Assembly (NCBI GenBank): GCA_963169875.1
Contig: CAUJEL010000062.1
Coordinates: 1-36,488 of the forward strand
DNA from: Candidatus Zhuqueibacterota bacterium
GTDB lineage: Bacteria; Zhuqueibacterota; Zhuqueibacteria; Residuimicrobiales; Residuimicrobiaceae
DNA length: 36,488 nucleotides
Direction of reading: 5' to 3'
Of the stretch, positions 1-8,104 are shown in pieces; the stretch's first letter is position 1; the number at the start of each line of letters is the position of its first letter. A program made the position numbers and the translations under genes. Under the pieces are notes generated by a model. The model was given only the letters and a program-made list of their open reading frames with translations. It made no database searches and was not told where the DNA came from.

Positions 1-276
1 CCCCTCTGGGCCTACAGCGATGAATTTTCGGACGATCCCATTCTGCTCCGCAGCGCCAATCCTGCGGTCTGGGATGCTACAGAAGCCACCATGCATTGGG
101 CGGCATTTTTCCGCTTTTGCAAAGAAAAAAATCCATCGCAATGGGATGCCTTCCTGCAGCAAATAAAGCTCCTTGCCGCATCACCACAGGCGGCTACACC
201 TACGGTATTATATCCAAAATCAAAAACAGCGATTCTGTCCCATGCCCTTAAAAACTATCTGAACTATCAGCCGTGA
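1..276 (+). CDS. 3' end of an unknown gene, paralogous to the middle of the protein at 1883-4009
   Basis: The reading frame is open from the first base of the window and ends with TGA at 274-276, so only about 91 C-terminal residues are visible. An internal ATG at 91 is not the start, because the similarity below begins upstream of it. The visible part aligns with about residues 370-450 of the protein at 1883-4009: both share NPAVWD, then a hydrophobic FFR(F/Y)C segment, then a Trp-containing stretch and a TPT motif. Unlike that paralogue it stops soon after this region and has no Ig or C-terminal sorting domain. The TIR gene begins 23 bp downstream on the same strand, so the two are probably co-transcribed. 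Function is unknown. Confidence 0.75.
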   Translation, partial: PLWAYSDEFSDDPILLRSANPAVWDATEATMHWAAFFRFCKEKNPSQWDAFLQQIKLLAASPQAATPTVLYPKSKTAILSHALKNYLNYQP

Positions 277-299
277 ATGTATAAAAAGGAAATGCATCG

Positions 300-1847
300 A
301 TGTATCTCTTCATCAGCTTCTCTTCGCAAGATAACGCTGCAGTTCGGGAACTCATGTCCGGATTAAAATTGCAGGAATTCGACTTTTGGGATTATTCCGA
401 TCAGGTGGAGGCCATCGAGATCGGCAAAAATCTTCCCGGGAAAATGCTGGCGCAAATTGACAAAGCCGACTATTTTGTAATCCTGCTGAGTCCCAACAGT
501 ATGAGCCCAACCTCCGGTCAATTCGTCAAATTGGAGCTGGAATATGCCATCAATCAGGGATTCTTGCAGCAAAACCGAATATTGCCTCTCATTATGGCGG
601 AAAAAGAGATCACATCCTGGCCTTCACCCTTTAATAAACTCAGTGAAATCAAGCATATAAACCTTGATGTATCCGATCTGATCCAATTCCAGCAAGCATT
701 GGCACTTTTTTGTGAAAACCTCGGCAAGCCTTACCAGCCCATCATTGATCCTCACCCGCGATTACCCTTCTGGAAGCTTTTCCGTGATGAAGCGATGGCA
801 TTGAAGCACAGCCGCTCGGTCCATATACAACTCATGATGATGCTCACTCATTTTAACCGCAAATTTCAAGCAGGGGAAATAACCGAAGCGTACGAAATTA
901 TCTCGCTTTTCATCGCTCTTGCCCGCTACTGGATACCCGGGCAAACATTTTTCTATCCCTGGATCGTCAAGTCCGTTTGCGAGCGTTCACTGGATTTATG
1001 GGATGAAGCGGAGAAAAGCCTTCGTGAGGCAGAAAAAGTGAAGCCAAACAGTGAGAATGCCTATGGTGGATTGGGCAGCATCTATTTCCATCGCAAAGAG
1101 TATCTCAAATCTCATGAATATTTCAAACGTTCTTATGAGCTATGTCCCGAAAATCAGAATCTCGATGAGGTGCTGAATTATGCGGTCAGTTTCATCGCTC
1201 TGGAACGCGAGGTCCCGCAGAAGCTGGTCATTCGCATCCTCCAGCTGGATGATGCGTTATATAAAGACGAGCGTTATGTCGACGAACGCTGTAAAATCAT
1301 AAACACGCAGGCGATCCTTCTGCAGCAATCCGGCCGCAGAGATGAAGCCGCCGCCAAATTTGCACTCCTGGAAAATACGGGTTTGGCCGATCTCACGACC
1401 TTTACACGGCACTATAACCTCCTTATGGAAGAGGGAAAAAAATCAGCTGCATTGAGTGTGCTTTTGCATGGCATTCACCTGCTGGCTGACAAAAACGCCG
1501 CTCATCACATCTATCTCTACAACCGGTTGGCAAATCACTATTGGGACACAGGCGACTTTGAGCTGGCGGAATCCATCTATAAAAACAAGCTGCTGCCGCA
1601 TCCAGCGATTGATCCCTACACCCTTCTGCGCTTTGCTCAGTTCCAGCAACTTCGCAACCACGCGAACGAGTGCGAAAAAATCTGCCGGTCATTTCTGGAG
1701 AACAAGAAATTCCTGCCTGCCAATTCCGCCGCCTACTTTTATTATAGCGGTTATGCCCACTATCTGCTGGGCCAGGAAGCCCTGGCACAACACGATTACG
1801 AACGCTGCGGCCATTTCGACGATTATTACTCGCAGCTTGTACAATAA
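300..1847 (+). CDS. TIR-domain protein with C-terminal TPR-like helical repeats
   Basis: 515 residues. The N-terminal ~140 residues read as a TIR domain: a first strand LFISFSSQD, a central strand YFVILLSPNS (about 58-67), and FVKLELEYA, in which Glu79 sits where the catalytic Glu of TIR NADases such as SARM1 is found. From about residue 200 to the end the sequence is helical and repeat-like (WDEAEKSLREAEKVKP, GSIYFHRKEYLKSHEYF), typical of TPRs. Such TIR proteins commonly cleave NAD+ or make cyclic ADP-ribose signals, with the repeat domain sensing or docking; that is family knowledge, not shown here. An AAGGA site lies 9 nt before the ATG. The gene sits between two paralogous unknown genes. 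No signal peptide, so probably cytoplasmic. Confidence 0.82.
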   Translation: MYLFISFSSQDNAAVRELMSGLKLQEFDFWDYSDQVEAIEIGKNLPGKMLAQIDKADYFVILLSPNSMSPTSGQFVKLELEYAINQGFLQQNRILPLIMAEKEITSWPSPFNKLSEIKHINLDVSDLIQFQQALALFCENLGKPYQPIIDPHPRLPFWKLFRDEAMALKHSRSVHIQLMMMLTHFNRKFQAGEITEAYEIISLFIALARYWIPGQTFFYPWIVKSVCERSLDLWDEAEKSLREAEKVKPNSENAYGGLGSIYFHRKEYLKSHEYFKRSYELCPENQNLDEVLNYAVSFIALEREVPQKLVIRILQLDDALYKDERYVDERCKIINTQAILLQQSGRRDEAAAKFALLENTGLADLTTFTRHYNLLMEEGKKSAALSVLLHGIHLLADKNAAHHIYLYNRLANHYWDTGDFELAESIYKNKLLPHPAIDPYTLLRFAQFQQLRNHANECEKICRSFLENKKFLPANSAAYFYYSGYAHYLLGQEALAQHDYERCGHFDDYYSQLVQ

Positions 1848-1882
1848 AAAAATGCGGTTCTGATTAGACAACGGAGGCAGTT

Positions 1883-4009
1883 ATGGCGGGTAAACATCTC
1901 TACAAGGTGATCGTCGCAGCAGTTCTCATCACCATGCTGTTCGTTCTGACGGCCTGGCAAATACACGGCAACCAGAGCATCATCGGCCCGGAGCCCGAGC
2001 CGTTACGCAATACCATCCGCTTGCATGATCTGCAATTCACCCCGGCCCAGGTGGTCGAGGTCGGCGGTATCGCTTATCTGAACCAGTCGCTGCCAGCAGC
2101 AGGATTCTCCGTGCAGAATCTGCAACTGCATTATCTGCCGGCCAGTCCCGACGGCCAACGTCTGCAAATCATCCTCAATGGGCGGGAGATGAAAAACCAT
2201 CTCTATGACTGGCAGTTTCTCCCCACCGCCCATTATGCCAATTCGGAAACCAACTCGGTCTTTACCCTGTTCGGTGGATTGGTGGAAACCGGATTTATGG
2301 ACACCATCCTGGATCAGGAAGGCCGAATCATGAATTATCATCCTGATCTCTTCAATACCCTGATGGGACTACGAATGTACGAGATGGATATCCTCATCCT
2401 CTACAGTCACTCCGCAGAGCTGCCCCAGGAGGACGGGCAATATCTGCTCGGTGCCGGGGAAATCCCCCCCGATGTATCACGCAACGGCAATGCTTTTAAT
2501 CTCTTTCAGGATTACTGGACGGATCAAATCAACGCACTGGATCAGAAGCACCGTTCCTGGATTGTGTGCGACTATCTCAACAACAGTACCTTCAAACCGC
2601 AAGGGGATTCACTGTCGATAACGGCGACGCCGTACTACTATTTCTGGCGTTTCAAGAAGGACCGGCCCGATTACGATAAAACCACCGCGACCGATTCCAT
2701 CGAGGCGGCTCTTGATCAGGAATACAGCAACGCGCTTGCCTCCAATCCCGCCTTGAGTGTCGATGACTGGATAATGGACAGAATCCTGGCCATGCTCCAT
2801 ATCTATGAGGACGAGTATTTTAAAGCCTTTACGGGGACCATCGAGACTATTCTAGCCCTGCCGGACGACGCCGCTCGGCGTCAGGAGCTTTCCCTCTACA
2901 CCCCCCTCTCGCTCTATGAATACATGCTGGTGCCCGTTCTGGTCTTCATGGATGCCTACCAGGTGGAGCATCTGGAGGAAATAAGCAAGGACATCTCATC
3001 ACGGACGGATCTTTTGCGGCCTATCAATCCCGCCGTATGGGATAATAATCTTCGTTTTATGCAGCTCGCATCCTTTTTCCGCTATTGCAGATCCAGTCAT
3101 CCGGGCGTCTGGGAAGCGTGGCTGGCAGAAATTCAGCATTATGATGCGTTTCCGGAAATCCAGACACCCACGGCCATGTATGACCAGGGCAATGCCGTTA
3201 TCGATGCTGCGCGCACGCAGCGGGGTGCACGGCCGCCCAGGATAGAAACCCTGCCCGATCAAATCAGGATGCGGACTCGAGAATATGTCATCGATCTGAA
3301 CCGCATTGGCGCGGATGAAGATAATAGCTTTGATCAATTGACCTGGCAGGTTGAGGTTTTTCCTGCAATTGGCCGTGCTCAGATGGCTCCCCCCGCACTC
3401 CTGAATCAATCGCCGCGGCTGAAATCGCTGTCCAAAAATCGCAATCTGCCACCGCTCCTGGAAAAATTATCGTTCGAGGCCATCACCAGCCGGCAACGAT
3501 CTCTCGCCAAATTCGGCATCGAGGAAACCGTGGATCTGCAAGCCCATATTGATCCGACAACACACCGTTGCAAACTGACCTTCACAAAAGCGGGGCCCGT
3601 GGAGGCTGCCTACAAGGTACGATTCAGGGTCACCGATCCGAACGGTTACAGTGATACAGCTTCTGTCAAGATAGTCCTCGATCTGGGCACTGGACTCGAT
3701 GAGATGGCTGAACAGCCATTGACGTTCAAACTCGGCAGCAATTTCCCCAATCCGTTCAACAGTGGCACCCAATTACCGATGATACTGCCTGAGAAAAGCC
3801 AGGTAACCCTTACCGTATTCGATGTTCTCGGCAAAGAGGTATTCCGGAGCGAAATGCGGGACATGGCGCCCGGCTCGCAGGTCGTCCATTGGGATGGCTG
3901 CGATCTCAACGGGATGGTCTTGTCCACTGGTGTATACTATGCAGTGGTCGTGGCAGAGGGCAGCGGGTATCGATGCAGGGAGATGCGAAAAATGGTCTTA
4001 ATACGTTAA
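1883..4009 (+). CDS. Secreted multidomain protein with C-terminal FlgD-like/T9SS-type sorting domain
   Basis: 708 residues, with GGAGG 5 nt before the ATG and 35 bp after the TIR-TPR gene. A hydrophobic segment at about residues 9-25 is a signal peptide or N-terminal anchor. Residues ~40-450 match no family I recognise; within them ~370-450 is paralogous to the truncated gene at 1-276. Residues ~445-600 look like a cadherin-like or Ig-like module (VRFRVTDPNGYSDTASVKI). The last ~85 residues, starting near SNFPNPFN and containing TVFDVLGKEV and GVYYAVV, are the classic C-terminal domain that FCB bacteria use for type IX secretion or surface attachment. The protein should therefore act at or outside the outer membrane. 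Target unknown. It converges on the minus-strand chaperone/TIR block. Confidence 0.8.
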   Translation: MAGKHLYKVIVAAVLITMLFVLTAWQIHGNQSIIGPEPEPLRNTIRLHDLQFTPAQVVEVGGIAYLNQSLPAAGFSVQNLQLHYLPASPDGQRLQIILNGREMKNHLYDWQFLPTAHYANSETNSVFTLFGGLVETGFMDTILDQEGRIMNYHPDLFNTLMGLRMYEMDILILYSHSAELPQEDGQYLLGAGEIPPDVSRNGNAFNLFQDYWTDQINALDQKHRSWIVCDYLNNSTFKPQGDSLSITATPYYYFWRFKKDRPDYDKTTATDSIEAALDQEYSNALASNPALSVDDWIMDRILAMLHIYEDEYFKAFTGTIETILALPDDAARRQELSLYTPLSLYEYMLVPVLVFMDAYQVEHLEEISKDISSRTDLLRPINPAVWDNNLRFMQLASFFRYCRSSHPGVWEAWLAEIQHYDAFPEIQTPTAMYDQGNAVIDAARTQRGARPPRIETLPDQIRMRTREYVIDLNRIGADEDNSFDQLTWQVEVFPAIGRAQMAPPALLNQSPRLKSLSKNRNLPPLLEKLSFEAITSRQRSLAKFGIEETVDLQAHIDPTTHRCKLTFTKAGPVEAAYKVRFRVTDPNGYSDTASVKIVLDLGTGLDEMAEQPLTFKLGSNFPNPFNSGTQLPMILPEKSQVTLTVFDVLGKEVFRSEMRDMAPGSQVVHWDGCDLNGMVLSTGVYYAVVVAEGSGYRCREMRKMVLIR

Positions 4010-4011
4010 TC

Positions 4012-4073
4012 CCCATAATGGATGAATCCCGGGTTCGCGCATCTGTCATGGCGGACCTGGGATTCATTATGGG
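4012..4073. terminator. Long imperfect inverted repeat downstream of the secreted-protein gene
   Basis: CCCATAATG-gat-GAATCCCGGGT (4012-4034) pairs with ACCTGGGATTCATTATGGG (4055-4073), with one mismatch and a 3-nt bulge. The loop is about 20 nt. It begins 2 bp after the stop codon of the 1883-4009 gene and lies between convergent genes. There is no T-run, so it is a hairpin that may stop or protect the transcript rather than a textbook intrinsic terminator. Confidence 0.5.
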
Positions 4074-4203
4074 TCAAGTAATCTCGTTCGCGGTAAAAGG
4101 ACGCACGGATTCTGTCCGGGAAAAAATTCCCCGGGCAAACATGTATCACACCGCGTCGACTAAAAATACCTTCAACAGGACATCGAGCATTATATTGGAA
4201 TAT

Positions 4204-4294
4204 CACCCTGAAAGGGCCTTATAGCATCCGCGGTCAGTTCCTGAAAATGCCACCCTGTAAGAGCCTTGCAGCGTTCGCGGCCAGATATTGAAAA
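4204..4294. repeat. Two tandem imperfect ~47-bp repeats
   Basis: Copy 1 (4204-4247) and copy 2 (4251-4294) both begin CACCCTG and end TGAAAA, with shared internal segments such as CCTT, CGCGG and CAG. I count roughly three quarters identity over 44 bp. Upstream sequence (about 4160-4203) may be a more decayed third unit. They occupy the gap between convergent genes. The rest of the 4074-4336 gap shows no gene that I can support. Confidence 0.6.
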
Positions 4295-4336
4295 CAAACA
4301 CCGAGTTTGGCCCGGCGTTCCCAAAAACAGCCTGGG

Positions 4337-7300
4337 TTACAACCCCATCTTTCCCATTTGTTCTTTGATGCTGCGCGCAAAATCAAGCTGGTTTTTATCC
4401 TGTGATGCCGCCAAAATGCGTTCCGCCCATAGCCCGGCGCTACGCAACTGCTCTTTTGCCACAGAGGCATCCCCCCGGCTCGCCGCTTGCGCCGCCAGGC
4501 GGTAATGCCCCACCATGGCCATATAGATCGCTTCCAGGTGATCCAAATCTATTTCGATCAATCGATCCATTTCTGTAACGATCTCCTGCCAGGGTGCGGC
4601 ATCATTCAATTCACCATATGGCGCCAATGCCGCACGCACCTGCAAGCGCCGCCGATCATTGATGATATCCTGCCGCATCTCATCGCTCAGCGAAGCACCC
4701 ACCTGTTCCAGCCACCAGTCAAAATCAGCCTGAATCCGCATCTCCAAATCTGCCGCTGTCCCGGGCTCTGCCTGAATCCATTGCATATAGATACCGCTCA
4801 GTTGCTGATATTGCTCCGGCTTGCTGGTATCCTTGAGCATGACTTTTTTGACAGCGGCCAGAGATGCTGCGAAATCCTTTTTACTCAATCCATCCTGCAC
4901 ATTTAATGTGCCGAGCATGTTGTCACACTCCTCCCGGCCCTTGTCATAAAAGCCGTCTTCTCTGGCCTTGTTGAGCACCTCGATGGCCTCTTCGCCGCGC
5001 TGCAGCGACATGAGCAGATGCGCCCGCCATCGAGCCGGTCCAGTGGAACGAGGAAAAAAAGTGCACCATACCGCCAGTTCTGCCTCTGCGGCAGCCGGAT
5101 CGCCTTTACCCTCCAATGCTGCCCGGATCACCTCGGAATAGCCATCCTGCGGATCATCGAGATACAGCAAATAATCTTCCATCAATGGCCGTTCCACCCA
5201 GTGTTCGATAACCAGCTGATATGGCGCCCGGCGGCGTTTCATGATTTCGGACTCTTCAATGGTGAACATATTTTTTAATGCCAGGCGCAACAGGGTTTTT
5301 TTGAGATTCGTGAAGGTTTCGTAGAGCGCTTCGGGTGTGTGTGTTTGCAGGGAAAGCGCCGCCGAGGTGAGCATTTTTTCGCTGAGATCCGCAGGTATTG
5401 CCGTGAGTCTTTCCAATTGTTCGATCAAGGCGTAATTGGCTGCCGCATGGGCGACCGATTCTTCGGAATGGATGAGAACAATAAATTTGAAAATGAGGTG
5501 ACAGATATCGGTGACCCACTGCAATTGCACAGGATACTCCTTATCATAGTTGGGGTCACTCTTGAGTGTCAACTTTTCGACCCGTATGGAATAATCCAGT
5601 GCTCGCTGGAAATGCGTCTTGCACAGCCTGGCAAACGCGTGCGAAAGTTCGGGAGACAAAACGGCCAGCACTTCTTCGGTGAATTTTTCCAGAACCAGCT
5701 GCGCATGCTCTCTCCTCTCCCTGGTATCTGAGCGTTCCACGCCCAGAACCAGTGACGGATTGGCCACCATCAACTTGCGGTTGAATATCTCCAGCAGCTT
5801 GTGTTCGAAATAGCTGGCAATGCGCCCCGGACTTTTGAAAAAGGAAATGACGGACTCATCGGTGATCCTGCCCCGCCATTCGCCATCGAGTTTGCCTTCC
5901 AGATAGGCTGGCGCGTAGGCGTTGGCAAAATCCCGATGGAAATCCGCCCGCTCTTTGGCGAGATGGCCGGGATCACCGGCAATGATGGCGCGATAATAGA
6001 GCATATCGCAATAGGATTGCCACGCTCGCAAACCAGCACCGATATCGGGATCCTGGCTGTCGCAGATTGCAATATTCTTCAAAACACCGAGATTCAGCCG
6101 GTCCTGTTGCAGGATATTGTTCCAGATCGACCGCGCTTTCTTGCGCTGGCCCATCCGGTACAGCGTTTCCGCTTCCCGGCCAGCGACCATCTGTGCCAAA
6201 AGTCGTATGGGATAGAGCTGTCGCACGCCGGGCGGGTATTGGGCAAAAGTGGCTTTGGCGGCGGCGAACAACTCTGTGATGGTATCATCGACTGCAGCGA
6301 GCGTTTGGGCGAGCTGATCCATGGTATCGCCGCTATTCTCTTGTACATCATCAGCGGCAGGAGCAGCGGTGACAGCCGCGCTTTCCCCGTCGCAGGCCTC
6401 CGCTGGCAGTGTTTCCACCGGCTCGCCATCCCCGGAAAAAATGGCGCGTATGTCCCGCAAAATGGCATGGATGCCTTCACCTGGCTCAAGACTCTTGCCA
6501 TTGGCTTCCAGACCGGAGGCCGCCGCCTGCGCCTGCAACCGTTTCATAACTTTTTTAAAATTGCCGGTTTTGGCGACCTCCACAAAATCGTTACGGCACT
6601 TTTCCAATCTGGGGCCGAGGTTTTCAGGCGAATCTTTGGGATCAATGCCCTTGACCTGTAGTTGATATTTTTCGATGCGTTTCAAACCGCGATCAGCCAC
6701 CTGCTCAAGTGCCTGTACGATGGCATCGAGTACTTTTAAGTCTGCACTTGCCTGCGGGCCGCTGGTTTGTATCACCTCTGCCTTGAGCCCTGGTTCAATC
6801 CCATCCTTGAGATATTTGTACGCAGCGGCTGAAAAGGAGCGTACCGCCTCCCCGGCCTCCTCATACTGCTGCAGGGTGGCCGCGGCACTCTCACCATCCA
6901 GGGTGGCGATCTCTTGCGGGCCCTGGCTATCCTTCATGGCTTCGGGCGCTTTGGATTGCAGTAATTTGAGGATATTCCGCGCATTTTTGAGATGCGTAAG
7001 TGTTTCAGAGTCAAGATCCGGTTCCTCGTCTTTTTTCCCACCACCGCCCTGCAACCGCAAAAAGGCCCGCGCCGCGCGATAGGAAACCAGATAATTAAAT
7101 TCGAGGGGCCGCCACAGCAAGCGTTGGCGATGGATTATGGCGCCGATCAGAGGGGGAATTTCATCGTTTTCCAGCGCCTTGGCCAGAGCACCAGGCAGTA
7201 CATCTTCCGGCGTCTTGTACAAATCCAGAACGGCGTGCACGAGTTTGAAAGAGGGTTGCGCCGCATATTCCGGAAATCCTTCCAGGAGGCGGCCGATGAA

Positions 7301-8104
7301 CGGCGGAGGATACCCCAGGAGCATCCAGTCAATGCCCAGAACCGCAAGTGCAGAACTCCTGTCCGGTTTGGCCGCAGTGCGTTCGATCAAGGCGTTGAAC
7401 AGAGGTATGAGTTTATCGCGATTGCGTTCGCTGCTGCTGTCTTCCAACGCGATTTCCATTTCCTGATCGATAACCCCGCTCCAGCGGCAGCGGCCTTTAT
7501 CGAGCAGCCGTTCAGCGTACTCGATGGTCAGCGCAGTTTCGCTGAGTAATGCATTGTTGTCCGCTTTAGGCGATTTTTGTGATTCCCGCTCCTTGCGGGC
7601 TTTTTCTTCGAGGTAGGCCCGGCTGATCGGCGGAGAATAATTGAACAAATCCGCTTCGAATTGGTCCTGGCCATTGCGGATTTTTTCAACGATGCGCTCC
7701 GCGCGAACTTTCAGCGCATCCGGTTCGTATTTGCTATTGCCGGCATAGATCGCATTCAGCTCCCGTTGCAACATGCTGATATGCGTCCAGATGCGATGGC
7801 TGGTCGGACATAATTGTGCTGCCGAACGCAGCCATGTCCCGGCTGACTCGAACTGGCCATGGATAAAATGAAGCCGGCCAAGATGGTATGCATATTTGGG
7901 ATTGGTGCCGTCGATTTTGCAGGCCCACGCAAGAGAAGCCAGTGCCTCATGGAAAGGGGTATCAGCATGCACGGCATAGCGGAAATGCGCTTCAGCAAGC
8001 GCCTCCTGCACCTCCGGCGAATTTCGCTCCGCCTTGCCCAGTTTGTTCAGCGTTTCGATTTTATACAACAGGGTTTTACGATCACAAAGCAGGTGCCGGG
8101 TCAT
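4337..8104 (-). CDS. Very large helical-repeat (TPR-like) protein, last gene of the chaperone/TIR block
   Basis: 1255 residues from the chosen ATG at 8104, which has AAGGGG 6 nt upstream and overlaps the end of the TIR-propeller gene by 23 nt. A longer in-frame start at 8215 would overlap that gene by 134 nt and lacks support. Residues ~20-115 contain TPR-like helix pairs (AYHLGRLHFIHGQFESAGTWL). The rest is almost entirely predicted helix, including Ala/Glu-rich middle stretches and another TPR-like patch near the C-terminus (STGPARWRAHLLMSLQRGEEAIEVL). No signal peptide or membrane segment, so cytoplasmic. No enzymatic motif was seen. By position it may be a scaffold or sensor partner of the overlapping TIR protein. 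Function unknown. Confidence 0.8.
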   Translation of the reverse strand: MTRHLLCDRKTLLYKIETLNKLGKAERNSPEVQEALAEAHFRYAVHADTPFHEALASLAWACKIDGTNPKYAYHLGRLHFIHGQFESAGTWLRSAAQLCPTSHRIWTHISMLQRELNAIYAGNSKYEPDALKVRAERIVEKIRNGQDQFEADLFNYSPPISRAYLEEKARKERESQKSPKADNNALLSETALTIEYAERLLDKGRCRWSGVIDQEMEIALEDSSSERNRDKLIPLFNALIERTAAKPDRSSALAVLGIDWMLLGYPPPFIGRLLEGFPEYAAQPSFKLVHAVLDLYKTPEDVLPGALAKALENDEIPPLIGAIIHRQRLLWRPLEFNYLVSYRAARAFLRLQGGGGKKDEEPDLDSETLTHLKNARNILKLLQSKAPEAMKDSQGPQEIATLDGESAAATLQQYEEAGEAVRSFSAAAYKYLKDGIEPGLKAEVIQTSGPQASADLKVLDAIVQALEQVADRGLKRIEKYQLQVKGIDPKDSPENLGPRLEKCRNDFVEVAKTGNFKKVMKRLQAQAAASGLEANGKSLEPGEGIHAILRDIRAIFSGDGEPVETLPAEACDGESAAVTAAPAADDVQENSGDTMDQLAQTLAAVDDTITELFAAAKATFAQYPPGVRQLYPIRLLAQMVAGREAETLYRMGQRKKARSIWNNILQQDRLNLGVLKNIAICDSQDPDIGAGLRAWQSYCDMLYYRAIIAGDPGHLAKERADFHRDFANAYAPAYLEGKLDGEWRGRITDESVISFFKSPGRIASYFEHKLLEIFNRKLMVANPSLVLGVERSDTRERREHAQLVLEKFTEEVLAVLSPELSHAFARLCKTHFQRALDYSIRVEKLTLKSDPNYDKEYPVQLQWVTDICHLIFKFIVLIHSEESVAHAAANYALIEQLERLTAIPADLSEKMLTSAALSLQTHTPEALYETFTNLKKTLLRLALKNMFTIEESEIMKRRRAPYQLVIEHWVERPLMEDYLLYLDDPQDGYSEVIRAALEGKGDPAAAEAELAVWCTFFPRSTGPARWRAHLLMSLQRGEEAIEVLNKAREDGFYDKGREECDNMLGTLNVQDGLSKKDFAASLAAVKKVMLKDTSKPEQYQQLSGIYMQWIQAEPGTAADLEMRIQADFDWWLEQVGASLSDEMRQDIINDRRRLQVRAALAPYGELNDAAPWQEIVTEMDRLIEIDLDHLEAIYMAMVGHYRLAAQAASRGDASVAKEQLRSAGLWAERILAASQDKNQLDFARSIKEQMGKMGL

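Noticed and set aside
3889-4224. 111-codon plus-strand open frame overlapping the end of the secreted-protein gene
   Set aside because: Runs through the hairpin and repeat region, overlaps the real gene in another frame, and shows no coding character.
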